Assembly (NCBI RefSeq): GCF_023229695.1
Contig: NZ_JALNYS010000005.1
Location: forward strand, 108,033 to 172,032
DNA length: 64,000 nt
From: Sulfuricurvum sp.
GTDB lineage: Bacteria > Campylobacterota > Campylobacteria > Campylobacterales > Sulfurimonadaceae
Reading direction: 5' to 3'
Below the pieces are notes generated by a model that was given only the letters and a program-made list of their open reading frames with translations, made no database searches and was not told where the DNA came from. Both the position numbers and the translations under genes were made by a program. Positions 36,146 to 45,884 of the stretch are shown here, in pieces (the first letter of the stretch is position 1; the number at the start of each line of letters is the position of its first letter).

Positions 36146-37201
36146 TTAACGGTCAGCGCCGATGGCTTGGGTGATCGAGCTAAACCCGTCTTGTGCGATC
36201 AAATCGATGAGACCGCTGTTGATCTCTTCGATCACTTCGGGCCCTTTGAAAACAAGGGCGCTGTAGAGCTGGACGAGAGAGGCCCCGGCACGGATACGTC
36301 GGTACGCCTCTTCGGGGGTGGAGATGCCGCCGACACTGATCAGAGTGGTTTTGCCGAACAATTCTCTGGCAATCGCATCAAAGATGTAAAAGCTCCGTTC
36401 GCGCAGTACTTCGCCGCTCAGACCGCCGATCTCTTCGGGTTCGGAAACCAGTGAATAATCGATCGTCGTATTGGTTGCGATAATCCCGTCGGCTCCGCTC
36501 TCCACCGCATGGGCACAGAGGCTGACGGCCTGATCTTCCGACATATCGGGGGCAATTTTAAGGAGGATCGGTTTTGTGGTAAGGGCTTTGGCTTCACCGA
36601 AAAGTTGTGAAATAAACGCCTCATTTTGCAGATCGCGCAATCCCGGAGTGTTCGGAGAGGAGATGTTGATGACCATGTAGTCGGCATAGTTGTGAAGCGC
36701 TTTGATCAGGGTCGTGTAGTCCTTGATGGCATTTGCATCGGGGGTGATTTTGTTTTTTCCGATATTGACTCCGATCGGGGTGCTGAAGGGGTAGATATTT
36801 TTAAGACGGTGGGAGATACGGAACAATCCGTCATTATTGAATCCCATCGCATTCTGGAGTGATTCCTCTTCGATATGGCGCCAGAGGCGGGGGCGGGGAT
36901 TGCCTTCCTGAGGTTTTGGGGTAAGGGTGCCGATTTCGGTAAAACCGAAGCCCATCGCCAATACACCGTGGAACATCGTGGCATTTTTATCGAATCCCGC
37001 CCCAAGTCCGACGGGGTTGAGAAATGTTCGTCCGAAAAGCTCCTGAGAAAGGGAGGGATGGGTGACAAAATTTTTGGCAATCCAACTGTTAAAGAGGGGA
37101 GTACAATAACCGGCACTTCGTAAAACGGCAGCTGCAAGAGTGTGAGCACTTTCCGGCTGTAGTTTAAACAACCATGGTTTGAGAGATTCGTAATCGATCA
37201 T
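36146..37201 (-). CDS. pyrD: Dihydroorotate dehydrogenase (quinone)
   Basis: 351 residues from ATG 37201, the class 2 (membrane-associated, quinone-using) length; an in-frame ATG seven codons earlier is less likely. FMN-site segments GLGAGFDKNA, NISSPNTPGLRDLQ, LLKIAPDM, ATNTT and SVGGI are all visible. Pyrimidine synthesis. The M16 gene follows at once. Confidence 0.94.
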   Translation of the reverse strand: MIDYESLKPWLFKLQPESAHTLAAAVLRSAGYCTPLFNSWIAKNFVTHPSLSQELFGRTFLNPVGLGAGFDKNATMFHGVLAMGFGFTEIGTLTPKPQEGNPRPRLWRHIEEESLQNAMGFNNDGLFRISHRLKNIYPFSTPIGVNIGKNKITPDANAIKDYTTLIKALHNYADYMVINISSPNTPGLRDLQNEAFISQLFGEAKALTTKPILLKIAPDMSEDQAVSLCAHAVESGADGIIATNTTIDYSLVSEPEEIGGLSGEVLRERSFYIFDAIARELFGKTTLISVGGISTPEEAYRRIRAGASLVQLYSALVFKGPEVIEEINSGLIDLIAQDGFSSITQAIGADR

Positions 37202-37302
37202 TAGACCCCGCCTCGTATGCAAAATATTGGTGCGATTATACTCAAAAAAGGTTGAATACTTTGTTAACGTATACCGCGAAGCGTGGAGAAAAAAGGGGAA
37301 AA

Positions 37303-38394
37303 TTACCGATTTTTCTCAGGGAGCGAACGCAAATGTTCGGATACAAGGGATGCGATCTCTTGCGGTGTATGATCGGCTATCGTAACGGAGCGGTCGTATT
37401 CTCCGAGGGTTCCGTAGAGTGTCGGGGTACTTGCTTTGAACAAGGCGACGGTCGGAACCATCGACGCGCTGGCCAAATGCATCGGTCCCGTATCGCCGCA
37501 CACAAACATGTCCATTTGAGAGAGCATGGCCCCTAAACGTCTGAGATTGGATTCCAAAATAAAACAGAGAGAGGCGTCCAGTTTCTCTTTAACATCGGGG
37601 GAGAGGATATCGATAAAGAGTGCTTCGGGATGGAGCTGTCTCATCTGTGCGTACCAAGCACTCCACCATCCGTTATCGATCTTTTTTTCAAATCGGGCAT
37701 CACGGAACATGCCGATGATTTTACCCCCCTCTTTTCGGAGGCAGCCTTGGTCGGCAAGACGTTTTTGCAGCTCTTTGAGCCCTTCGGAACGCTCGAATGG
37801 GCTCAATGCGATGTCCATTTTCTGGGGGTAATCATCGGGGCGGTTACCGAATGCTTCCATCAAATAGAGGGGTTTGAGCGCTTCATGGATCTGCCCGGAG
37901 GGGAGGGTGACGGTGTGGGTGGAGGGGGACCAGTTACCGGGGGCGTCAAATCCGAGTTTGTAGGTTCCCCGTGCCAGAAAAGCGGCTCCGCGATCGCTGG
38001 CAGATCCTATATTCAGATTAATGACGAGATCGTAGCGGGTTGAACGCAGATGGCGGATATAGCTCAGGAGGGAGAGGGGTTCTTTGAGCAATTTTCGGGG
38101 AAAGTCAAAAACATTGTCGACGGTGCTGAACCCTTTTAACAGCGGTGCGGGGTAGGCGGCGCCGATGAGGATATCCATCTTCGCATCCGGAAAACGTTGC
38201 TCCAGAGCGCGGAGCAGCGGGGTTGTAAAAAGGATATTTCCGATACGGTAATTGACCCGTATAACGAGAATCCGATGGATTTCATCGACCGGAATTTTTT
38301 CGTGGGTCGTGTGAACGGGGATAAGCGTGGTCAAAACACTGTTTAGAGCGTTTTTAATTTTTTGCCGGAGACGCGAATGGAGCGGTAAACCCAT
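37303..38394 (-). CDS. Glycosyltransferase family 9 (heptosyltransferase-like)
   Basis: 363 residues. RVNYRIGNILFTTPLLRAL at the N-domain and FVCGDTGPMHLASA at the nucleotide-sugar site are the GT9 signature. Probably transfers heptose in LPS core synthesis. It lies downstream of the MsbA-like exporter with a repeat element in between. Substrate not determined. Confidence 0.88.
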   Translation of the reverse strand: MGLPLHSRLRQKIKNALNSVLTTLIPVHTTHEKIPVDEIHRILVIRVNYRIGNILFTTPLLRALEQRFPDAKMDILIGAAYPAPLLKGFSTVDNVFDFPRKLLKEPLSLLSYIRHLRSTRYDLVINLNIGSASDRGAAFLARGTYKLGFDAPGNWSPSTHTVTLPSGQIHEALKPLYLMEAFGNRPDDYPQKMDIALSPFERSEGLKELQKRLADQGCLRKEGGKIIGMFRDARFEKKIDNGWWSAWYAQMRQLHPEALFIDILSPDVKEKLDASLCFILESNLRRLGAMLSQMDMFVCGDTGPMHLASASMVPTVALFKASTPTLYGTLGEYDRSVTIADHTPQEIASLVSEHLRSLPEKNR

Positions 38395-38434
38395 AATAGA
38401 CCTTTATGATTTTTATACAAAATTTTTTTATAAG

Positions 38435-38577
38435 CTGACCTTACGCACCTTGCTTTAGCAAGTACGTAAAGGGAAATGAATCTCACGCATCCGAAAGATG
38501 CGGGTAGCTTCAGGGGGTTGTAGGGACTTTAGTCCCTGCCACTTTACGGGCTTCGCCCGAAAAGTGGGTAACATCAG
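38435..38577. mobile_element. 143-bp MITE-like element, copy A
   Basis: It begins CTGACCTTACGCACCTTG and ends AAAGTGGGTAACATCAG; the ends are imperfect terminal inverted repeats. Internal hairpins: GCATC/GATGC, AGGGAC/GTCCCT, and a long one joining CCACTTT with AAAGTGG around CGGGC/GCCCG. It overlaps the last 68 bases of the MsbA-like gene (including its stop) and fills the gap to the GT9 gene. No clear target duplication is left at this copy. There is no room for a transposase, so it is non-autonomous. Confidence 0.75.
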
Positions 38578-40288
38578 CTATGACGCCGAGGGTTCGGCTC
38601 AGACGCTGATATTCGGCCGAGTGTTCCAACAATTCGTGATGCGTTCCGCGTGAGACGATACGCCCCTGCTTGAAAACCAGAATGGTATCGGCATGTTCGA
38701 CGGTGCTGAGGCGATGGGCGATTAAAATCGTAATTTTGTCTTTGGTATACGCTTTGAGTGCGTTTTGTATCCGCCGTTCGCTTTCGTTATCGAGGGCACT
38801 GGTTGCTTCGTCGAGAATCAGAACCGACGCTTTTTTGTAAATGGCCCGGGCAATGGCGATCCGTTGTCTCTGGCCGCCGGAGAGATTGGCACCGAATTCG
38901 TCCATGACGGTATAGATCCCCTCTCGGAGGGATTGGGCAAATTCGAGGGCATCGGCATGTTTAAGCGCATCGATGACCCGGGCCTCATCAATCTCATGCC
39001 CGTAAGCGACATTGGCGGCCAAGGTGTCTTGAAAAATGTAAACCCGCTGTGAAACCACTGCGATGTGGTTGCGCAAAGAGTGCTGAGTCAGCTCCGTAAT
39101 CGGGATATTATTGATCAGAATTCTCCCCGCTGAGGTGTCATAAAAGCGGACGATGGCATTGATAAGGGTGCTTTTTCCCCCTCCGCTGTCTCCGACAAGG
39201 GCAATGGTCTGGTGCTCATTAATCTCCAGATTGATCCCGTTTAGCGCCTCTTTTTCATCGTACGCGAGGGAGACATTGTCAAAACGGATCGATCGGATCG
39301 GTTTGTCGAGTACGGTAGAGCCGTCTTTGATCGTATCGGTCAGGTCCAAAACGGCAAAAATACGTTCGCTTGCCGCAAGGGCATCCTGCATTTTCGCATA
39401 AATGATCCCGACACCGCGAGCCGGTTGGAATGCGAGCCCTACGGCGGTAAAAAAAGAGAAAAATTCCCCCGGCGTCATATGGCCGTTGATAACCTCTTTT
39501 CCCCCCATATAGATGACCGTAGCGAGCCCTATCGAGGCGATAATCTCCAAAAGAGGGGAAACAAGCTCATTCGTATAGACCGCTTTCATGTTGATTTTGA
39601 ACAGATGCCAGTTCTCTTCTTGAAAACGGTCCATCTCATAGCGTTCGGTGGCATTGACTTTGATGATTTCGGTGTTGTTGAACACTTCGGTCAGGCGGTT
39701 GACCATATCGGCATTTTTCTCTTGTGAACGGTGAGAGAGCCTTTTAAGCCTTCGGGTAATTTTGATCAGGGGGAGGACGAGGAGGGGTAAAACGACAAAG
39801 GCGTAAAACGCGAGTTGGGGATTGAGATAGATGACGTAACCGACCAGCGCAATGACGGTGAGGGTTTCACGGATAAATTCGGGGAGCATATTGGAGACAA
39901 AGTACTGGACACGGCTGTTGTCGTTCGTGATGCGGGAGATCATCTCACCGCTTCGGTTGGCGTGAATGTAGCGCATATCCATATAGAGAATTTTTTCCAG
40001 TAACACGGCGCGCAGCTGAGTGACGATATGGAGTCCGATATAGTTTGTGTTGACCGATTGGATATAGCGTCCGACCGATTTGATGACATAAATACCGATC
40101 AATCCCAACGGGATCACGATCAGCATCGCCGAATTTTTTTGGATAAACATATCGTCGATCATCGGTTTCATGATGTAGGCGGTGGCCGAAGTGGCGGATA
40201 CGGTTAAAATGATCCCAATAAAAACCCAAAAATAGTGAAGTCTGAAATTTTGAATGTACGGCCAGTACCGTTTAAACGCATTTTTCAA
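38510..40288 (-). CDS. MsbA-like ABC exporter (fused permease and ATPase)
   Basis: 592 residues. Six-helix membrane domain (about 1-310), then the ATPase: Walker A VGDSGGGKST, signature LSGGQRQRIAIARA, Walker B VLILDEATSALD and H-loop AHRLS. Probably flips lipid A core or a similar lipid. TTG 40288 is proposed: GGGAG lies 8 bases upstream and TTGA overlaps the cysS stop; an upstream TTG at 40303 has no ribosome site. The last 21 or so residues (DVTHFSGEARKVAGTK, then VPTTP) and the stop are read from repeat copy A, so the native end was replaced. Confidence 0.9.
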   Translation of the reverse strand: MKNAFKRYWPYIQNFRLHYFWVFIGIILTVSATSATAYIMKPMIDDMFIQKNSAMLIVIPLGLIGIYVIKSVGRYIQSVNTNYIGLHIVTQLRAVLLEKILYMDMRYIHANRSGEMISRITNDNSRVQYFVSNMLPEFIRETLTVIALVGYVIYLNPQLAFYAFVVLPLLVLPLIKITRRLKRLSHRSQEKNADMVNRLTEVFNNTEIIKVNATERYEMDRFQEENWHLFKINMKAVYTNELVSPLLEIIASIGLATVIYMGGKEVINGHMTPGEFFSFFTAVGLAFQPARGVGIIYAKMQDALAASERIFAVLDLTDTIKDGSTVLDKPIRSIRFDNVSLAYDEKEALNGINLEINEHQTIALVGDSGGGKSTLINAIVRFYDTSAGRILINNIPITELTQHSLRNHIAVVSQRVYIFQDTLAANVAYGHEIDEARVIDALKHADALEFAQSLREGIYTVMDEFGANLSGGQRQRIAIARAIYKKASVLILDEATSALDNESERRIQNALKAYTKDKITILIAHRLSTVEHADTILVFKQGRIVSRGTHHELLEHSAEYQRLSRTLGVIADVTHFSGEARKVAGTKVPTTP

Positions 40289-41682
40289 TCTCGTATCTCC
40301 CAAAATGTCCCGGATGGGGTATCCATAATTGCAATTCCCAGTACGGTGAGCTGATCGCGAATCGCATCGGAAGCGGCAAAATCTTTTATTTTTTTGGCCT
40401 CCGTTCGCTGGAGGATCAGCTGATTGATGGTCTGTTTTTTGGCGTCGTCCAATCCGAATTGAAAATACTCAAACGGATTTTGCCCTCCGAACCCCAATAC
40501 ATTCTCTATGACCTGTAACGAAGAGAGAAGTTTTTGACGGTACCCTTTGTCTTTTGGATTGAGATCAAGCATTTCATTGGCGGACGTGGTGAGTTCATCA
40601 ATCAGGGCGTAGGCTTTTGAGACGTTAAGATCATCTCCGAGCGTCTCAAGCAAAGCCGTTTCAAATTCGCTTTTTATCGTGTCGGCATTTAATCCGAAGA
40701 GCCGTTTTTTGAGACGGTACAGACGGTCCAAACGCCGTTTGGATGCGATCAGATCTTCTTCGTTAAAATTAAAATCTCCGCGATAATGGGTGCTCAGGAG
40801 ATAAAAACGGAGCACCTCGCCATCATACACGTGAAGGGCATCTTTGAGAAAAAAGCTGTTTCCCAGACTTTTTGACATTTTTTCCCCGCCGACGGTGATA
40901 AATCCGTTGTGCATCCAATAAGCGGCCAGCTCATGGCCGGTGGCGCAGCGGGTTTGGGCCGCTTCGTTCTCGTGGTGGGGAAAGAGCAGATCGGCCCCTC
41001 CGCCGTGAATGTCGATCGCATATTTCCCGTTTTTCGCGCCAAACGTGTGTTCGATCATGGCCGAACACTCCAGATGCCATCCGGGACGTCCGGGGCCGAA
41101 AGGGGAATCAAACGAAACACTCCCGTCGTGTACCGCTTTCCAGAGGGCGAAATCGGCGTCATGCCGTTTCTCGGAGACTTTGTCGACACGGCTGATGTTT
41201 TCGTTGCTGTGGCGGTTTGAGAGGCTCAGATAGCTCTTGTCGCTGCCGGTATCGAAATAAATGTCACCGTTAGAGATCACATAGGCATGTTTTTTGGCCA
41301 GCAGGTTTTGGATCATCACGATCATGGGTTCGATCGACTCGGTCGCTTTGGGTTCCAGGGTGGGGGGACGTACCCCGATCGCCCCCATATCCCGGTGATA
41401 CGCCTCGCTGTAGCGTTCGGCGATTTCGACGGTGCTGATCCCTGAATCGCGCGCTTTGTTGATGATTTTATCGTCGATATCGGTGATGTTGCGTACGTAC
41501 GTCACCTCATACCCTTTGGCTTCGAGTACACGGCACAGAAGATCGAAAACCAACGCACTTTTGGCATGCCCCAGATGGGCATCGTCGTAAACGGTCGGGC
41601 CGCAGACATAAAGCGATACCTTCCCTTCTATCAAAGGCTCAAATTTGAGTTTTGTTTTTTTTACACTGTCGTATAGGTACAT
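40285..41682 (-). CDS. cysS: Cysteinyl-tRNA synthetase
   Basis: 465 residues, class I. HIGH-type motif as HLGHAKSALV with the preceding zinc Cys in YVCGPTVYDDA, more zinc ligands in WHLECSAM and PHHENEAAQ, and KMSKSLGN. Complete family length. Confidence 0.97.
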   Translation of the reverse strand: MYLYDSVKKTKLKFEPLIEGKVSLYVCGPTVYDDAHLGHAKSALVFDLLCRVLEAKGYEVTYVRNITDIDDKIINKARDSGISTVEIAERYSEAYHRDMGAIGVRPPTLEPKATESIEPMIVMIQNLLAKKHAYVISNGDIYFDTGSDKSYLSLSNRHSNENISRVDKVSEKRHDADFALWKAVHDGSVSFDSPFGPGRPGWHLECSAMIEHTFGAKNGKYAIDIHGGGADLLFPHHENEAAQTRCATGHELAAYWMHNGFITVGGEKMSKSLGNSFFLKDALHVYDGEVLRFYLLSTHYRGDFNFNEEDLIASKRRLDRLYRLKKRLFGLNADTIKSEFETALLETLGDDLNVSKAYALIDELTTSANEMLDLNPKDKGYRQKLLSSLQVIENVLGFGGQNPFEYFQFGLDDAKKQTINQLILQRTEAKKIKDFAASDAIRDQLTVLGIAIMDTPSGTFWEIRD

Positions 41683-41698
41683 TATATCCTCTCCTGTT

Positions 41699-43102
41699 TT
41701 AGCGAATTAGGTGTAATACATATTGGTTTAGATAATAAAACAGCACGCCGAACAGGGTCATTCCCGCGACAAAATAGAGGGATAATTTCGTTTTCAGAAG
41801 ATCAAAAAACAGGTTCCAACCTACCTCTTTGACGGTGAGAATCAGCTGTACGGCGCCGCCGATGCTTCCCGCCAAGGCTAAACCGGCGGCACCCATCGGC
41901 TTCATCAGCAAGAGAGAAAAAATGAGATTGATCCCAAGCGAGAGGGCGGCAATTTTCGCCGCTTTCATGTGTTTGTGCATCGAATAAAGGTAGAGGGAAA
42001 AAAGCTTTGCCAGTCCGAAAGGGATCAGCCCCACCATGTACATCATCAAAACATCGGCGGTGTTGCGGGTGTCTTGAATCGTGAAATTTCCTCTCTCAAA
42101 CAACAGCCAGACGATGGGTTCGGCTAACAGCACCCCCCCTAAAACGGAGAGCCCCAGCAGAGCGCTGAGAAGCCAAAACGATTTGTGGAGATTTTTATAG
42201 GCGAGGGAATGGTTGTCGTTTTTGATCGCTTTGGCGATGGAGGGGAACAAAGCGGTCGTGATGGCAAGGGCGATAATGGCAAAAGGGAGTTGAAAAATCC
42301 GGTTGGCATAAAAGAGATACGATACGGAACCTGCCACCAAAAACGAGGCAAGAGAGGTATCGATAAAGGAGGCGATCTGGGCGGTGGAATTGCCCAAAAG
42401 GGAGGGGAAAAAGAGAGAAGAGAATTTAGACTCTTCGGTTTTGACATTTTTGGTTTTTCGGTATTTCCATCCGCCGACGAGAAGTTTTAAGAGCCCTTGG
42501 CGGCGGATGGAATAGAGATGGGTAGCCACCTGCAGCAAACCGCCGATCAGAATGGAAAAACTAAGGGCGTAGACGATGGTTTTCGGATCGCTTTGACTAA
42601 ATAGAAACAATGCGGCAACCATCGCAATATTGAGCCAGACCGTCGAAAAAGCGGTTGTGAAAAAATGCTCTTTGTGCTGCAGCAGGGTCCCTAAAAACGT
42701 TACGATGAAAATGAGATCCAGATACCAGAAATTAATGGCCGTAAGGGGGGCCGTCTGAGCAATCAGATCTTCGCCCCAATCCCATGCGAGTAGTTTGGTG
42801 AAAAACGCGGGGAAGAGGGTCACCAAAAAAGACAAAGCGACGATAAAGGCCATAAAGCGGATAAAAATCGCAACCGCAAAAACGCTTTTTTGACTCGAAG
42901 CGATATAGGAAGGGATAAAGCTTTGGGTAAAAGAACCTTCCGCAAAAATCCGGCGAAAAAGATTAGGGAACTTAAAGGCCATTAAAAAAACATCACTCCA
43001 TACATTCGCTCCCAGCGCAGATGTCATCATAATGTCGCGCGCAAGTCCCGTGACACGGGAAATAAGGATGCCGAACGAGTTGGAGAAAATCGATTTGAAC
43101 AT
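41699..43102 (-). CDS. murJ: Lipid II flippase MurJ
   Basis: 467 residues from ATG 43102, with about 14 membrane helices. The N-terminal region SRVTGLARDIMMTSALGA and FPNLFRRIFAEGSFTQSFIP is the MurJ/MviN signature. Moves lipid II across the membrane. A TTG at 43138 would add 12 residues but is not supported. It is divergent from the FapA-domain gene, and the shared upstream region is filled by repeat copy B. Confidence 0.95.
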   Translation of the reverse strand: MFKSIFSNSFGILISRVTGLARDIMMTSALGANVWSDVFLMAFKFPNLFRRIFAEGSFTQSFIPSYIASSQKSVFAVAIFIRFMAFIVALSFLVTLFPAFFTKLLAWDWGEDLIAQTAPLTAINFWYLDLIFIVTFLGTLLQHKEHFFTTAFSTVWLNIAMVAALFLFSQSDPKTIVYALSFSILIGGLLQVATHLYSIRRQGLLKLLVGGWKYRKTKNVKTEESKFSSLFFPSLLGNSTAQIASFIDTSLASFLVAGSVSYLFYANRIFQLPFAIIALAITTALFPSIAKAIKNDNHSLAYKNLHKSFWLLSALLGLSVLGGVLLAEPIVWLLFERGNFTIQDTRNTADVLMMYMVGLIPFGLAKLFSLYLYSMHKHMKAAKIAALSLGINLIFSLLLMKPMGAAGLALAGSIGGAVQLILTVKEVGWNLFFDLLKTKLSLYFVAGMTLFGVLFYYLNQYVLHLIR

Positions 43103-43177
43103 AGTGATTGCAGTGCCTGAAATTAAAGTTTTACGCAATTTTAACGAAGATGTGATTAAAATAGGCTCACTGTTTAA

Positions 43178-43389
43178 CTGACCTTACGCACCTTGTCTAA
43201 ATAAGTGAGAAAAGGGTTGGTAATTTCCCGTATCCGAAAGATACGGGAAGCTTTAGGGGGTTGTAGGGACTTTAGTCCCTGCCACTTTCCGGGCTTTGCC
43301 CGAAAAGTGCGTAACATCGCTTTAGGGGGTTGTAGGGACATTAGTCCCTGCCACTTTCCGGGCTTTGCCCGTAAAGTGCGTAACATCAG
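43178..43389. mobile_element. MITE-like element, copy B, with internal 69-bp tandem duplication
   Basis: The same 143-bp element as 38435-38577 plus a second copy of its last half (43250-43318 and 43319-43387, two differences). Ends CTGACCTTACGCACCTTG and AAAGTGCGTAACATCAG are inverted repeats. TGTTTAA occurs directly before (43171-43177) and directly after (43390-43396), a perfect 7-base target-site duplication. Hairpin arms covary with copy A (GTATC/GATAC against GCATC/GATGC). It fills most of the 305-base gap between divergent murJ and the FapA-domain gene; the right duplication touches the latter's ribosome site. Confidence 0.85.
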
Positions 43390-43407
43390 TGTTTAAAAAG
43401 GGAAAGT

Positions 43408-45309
43408 ATGGGGCTGTTTCATAAAGAGGGAGAGGTTGAACCGTCGATAGCTCCGATGGTACCGATTGTCATCCGTACCGGCAATGTTGCCAAAGAGCTG
43501 TTGCAGGTCGCCTCAAGCCATAAAATTTCGGTTCACTCTTTGGATTTTAATCTTTTGAACACCCAGACCTTTAGCCATATGCGGATCGAGGGACAAAGCG
43601 AAGATTGGATCGAACTCACCGCCGATGAAGTGAAAGGGATTACGGAAGACCTTTTTCTCAATCCGAAATTTGAGATCAAACAGATTTATGAGATTGAAAT
43701 TTTTGAGATAACCGAGCACGCTTTGATTGAGACGATTGAGATGTCGATCGGGGGGAATACGACCCTCTGTAAAATCTATCTGACGATCAAAGCAAGAAGC
43801 GTTGCCCGCTATTACGAAACCTTCGAACGCGATTTTCTTCATACGCTCCGAAAGAAAAAGCTTCGTGCCAATGTGTTGATTGATTTATTCGATTCGATGA
43901 TGAAAAAAAATTTCGACCCTTTTTTTGCAAAGATAAAAGTCTCCGGAGAGTACCGTTTTGAAGAGCAGGAGCGGTTTTTGATCGCGGAGGGGTACGATCC
44001 GATCGTGACGATCAACGATCAGTTGATTTTTCATTACGATGAAAAAAACAAACATCGGGATGAAAAGGAGCGGATTGATTACGCGAATCGGGGATATCTC
44101 CACAGTGTCTCGGAAAATGACCTTTTGATTGAGTACGTCAAACCCAAGAAAGGGGAGACCGGACGAAACTGTCGCGGTGAAGCGATTATTCCCAAAGAGC
44201 CGTTGGTCCGGAATGAACCGACGTTTACCGTGGGGGAGAATATCAAGGTGATAGAGACCCCGGATAGTATCGAATACCGCGCTAAAACAAGCGGCTATGT
44301 GACGTATGAGGGGGGTGTCTATGATATCCGGGTCGAGATGGACATTACCGAAATCAGTTTTAAGACGACCGGTTCCATTGAATCGAAGCTGGATGCGGAC
44401 GTTTCGATCAATGTCAAAGAGAAAGATCTCTTTAAAGATGCCATCGGAATGGGGATGGAGGTTACCGTAAACACGATCCATATTGAGGGGAATGTGGGGA
44501 CGAATGCTAAAGTGACCGCCCACAAAGCGACGATTGACGGGCAGGTGCATCAGAGTGCCGTCGTTACGGCCGATGAGTTGACGATTAACATCCATAAAGG
44601 GACGGCATACGGTAAAGAGGTCCACATTACCCGTCTGGAACACGGAATCGTTGAAGCGGAGAAAGTGACGGTAATGCAGGCGACCGGAGGAAAAATACGG
44701 GCTAAAGAGATTATTATCGAAGTTTTGGGTTCGCATGTCAAAATGACTGCTTCGCATACGATTGAGATTATGCACTTAAGCGGAGGGGAAAACCAGTTTG
44801 TCATCGATCCGCTCCTGAACGAGTCGAGGGAAAATCTGGCCAGTCAGGATAAAAGTATCGAAGCGGCCAAGCAGACCCTTCGCGCGGTCAAAAAAGAGCT
44901 GGAAGGGTATGAGCAGACATGGTTGGAAAACGCTCCGGCAATGGATGAGCTGAAACAGAAACTTCTCCGTTACAAGACAAACGGGGTGACGATGCCTGCG
45001 GCATTTGTCCAAAAGTATCGGCAATTTCAGGAGTTTAAACAAAAACTCGAATCGTTGAGGAGTGAATATCAACAAAAAGAGGATTACTACGCATTGTTAA
45101 ACAGTAAACATATTGCCTTGCAAAATGAGATATTTGATGCCCGGGTGATCAACCACAGTACCTGGAAAAATTATAACGAGATCATTTTCAAATTGATCGA
45201 ACCCAATATCGACGTGTTGTACGTTCCGATCGAAAACAGCGTAGAAAACACTCTGGGACTCCATGAAGATGCCGACGGACATTTCTCGATAAAGGTGATG
45301 CACAAATGA
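43408..45309 (+). CDS. FapA-domain (DUF342) protein
   Basis: 633 residues. An N-terminal variable part is followed by the FapA core with YVKPKKGETGRNCRGE and a beta-helix (about 270-465, repeated TINIHKGTAYG-like turns), then a coiled coil (about 475-580). FapA-type proteins are linked to flagellar assembly and cell-surface polymer control; the exact role is unknown. AAGG lies 8 bases before ATG. The next gene, ruvA, overlaps by ATGA. Confidence 0.85.
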   Translation: MGLFHKEGEVEPSIAPMVPIVIRTGNVAKELLQVASSHKISVHSLDFNLLNTQTFSHMRIEGQSEDWIELTADEVKGITEDLFLNPKFEIKQIYEIEIFEITEHALIETIEMSIGGNTTLCKIYLTIKARSVARYYETFERDFLHTLRKKKLRANVLIDLFDSMMKKNFDPFFAKIKVSGEYRFEEQERFLIAEGYDPIVTINDQLIFHYDEKNKHRDEKERIDYANRGYLHSVSENDLLIEYVKPKKGETGRNCRGEAIIPKEPLVRNEPTFTVGENIKVIETPDSIEYRAKTSGYVTYEGGVYDIRVEMDITEISFKTTGSIESKLDADVSINVKEKDLFKDAIGMGMEVTVNTIHIEGNVGTNAKVTAHKATIDGQVHQSAVVTADELTINIHKGTAYGKEVHITRLEHGIVEAEKVTVMQATGGKIRAKEIIIEVLGSHVKMTASHTIEIMHLSGGENQFVIDPLLNESRENLASQDKSIEAAKQTLRAVKKELEGYEQTWLENAPAMDELKQKLLRYKTNGVTMPAAFVQKYRQFQEFKQKLESLRSEYQQKEDYYALLNSKHIALQNEIFDARVINHSTWKNYNEIIFKLIEPNIDVLYVPIENSVENTLGLHEDADGHFSIKVMHK

Positions 45310-45869
45310 TTGTAGGATTAGAGGGGCTTATTGAGGCAAAAGAGACGGCATTTGTCCATTTGAATGTCGGCGGCGTCGTTTACGAAGTGTTTATTTCGCT
45401 CCATACCTATGGCGAAGTGGGGGGTGAGCGCTGCAAGCTTTACACGACCCATATCATACGCGAAGATGCCCAACAGCTTTACGGATTTTCGCAGAAAAGC
45501 GAGAAAATACTGTTTGAAGGGATGCTCAAAATCAACGGAATCGGTCCGAAAGCGGCCCTTGCCATTTGTAGCACCTTTACGCCGGAGCAGTTTGCGGGTA
45601 TTATTTCATCCAAAGATGTGAATGCGCTCAAGAGGGTACCGGGGATCGGACCCAAAAGTGCGGCACGAATCATGGTCGAACTGGCCGGATTTGATGCGGT
45701 ACTTTTAAACTCCGGAGGGTCGATAAGCTCTGCCGCGTCCGAAGCCTCCATGGCACTCGAATCGCTTGGATTCAAACGAGAACAGATTGCCAAAGCGCTA
45801 AGCGCTTCCAGTGCAACCGATACCGCCACTTTGGTCAAAGAGGCGCTGAAACAACTACAAAAACTCTAA
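45306..45869 (+). CDS. ruvA: Holliday junction DNA helicase subunit RuvA
   Basis: 187 residues: OB fold, two helix-hairpin-helix motifs (LKINGIGPKAALAI and LKRVPGIGPKSAARI) and a C-terminal three-helix domain for RuvB contact. Binds four-way junctions for branch migration. ATGA overlap with the preceding gene. Confidence 0.96.
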   Translation: MIVGLEGLIEAKETAFVHLNVGGVVYEVFISLHTYGEVGGERCKLYTTHIIREDAQQLYGFSQKSEKILFEGMLKINGIGPKAALAICSTFTPEQFAGIISSKDVNALKRVPGIGPKSAARIMVELAGFDAVLLNSGGSISSAASEASMALESLGFKREQIAKALSASSATDTATLVKEALKQLQKL

Positions 45870-45884
45870 AAGGGAATTACGACT

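Noticed and set aside
43174..43386. 70-residue minus-strand ORF with an internal repeat
   Set aside because: Entirely inside the MITE-like element; its repeated peptide comes from the 69-bp tandem duplication, not from a gene.
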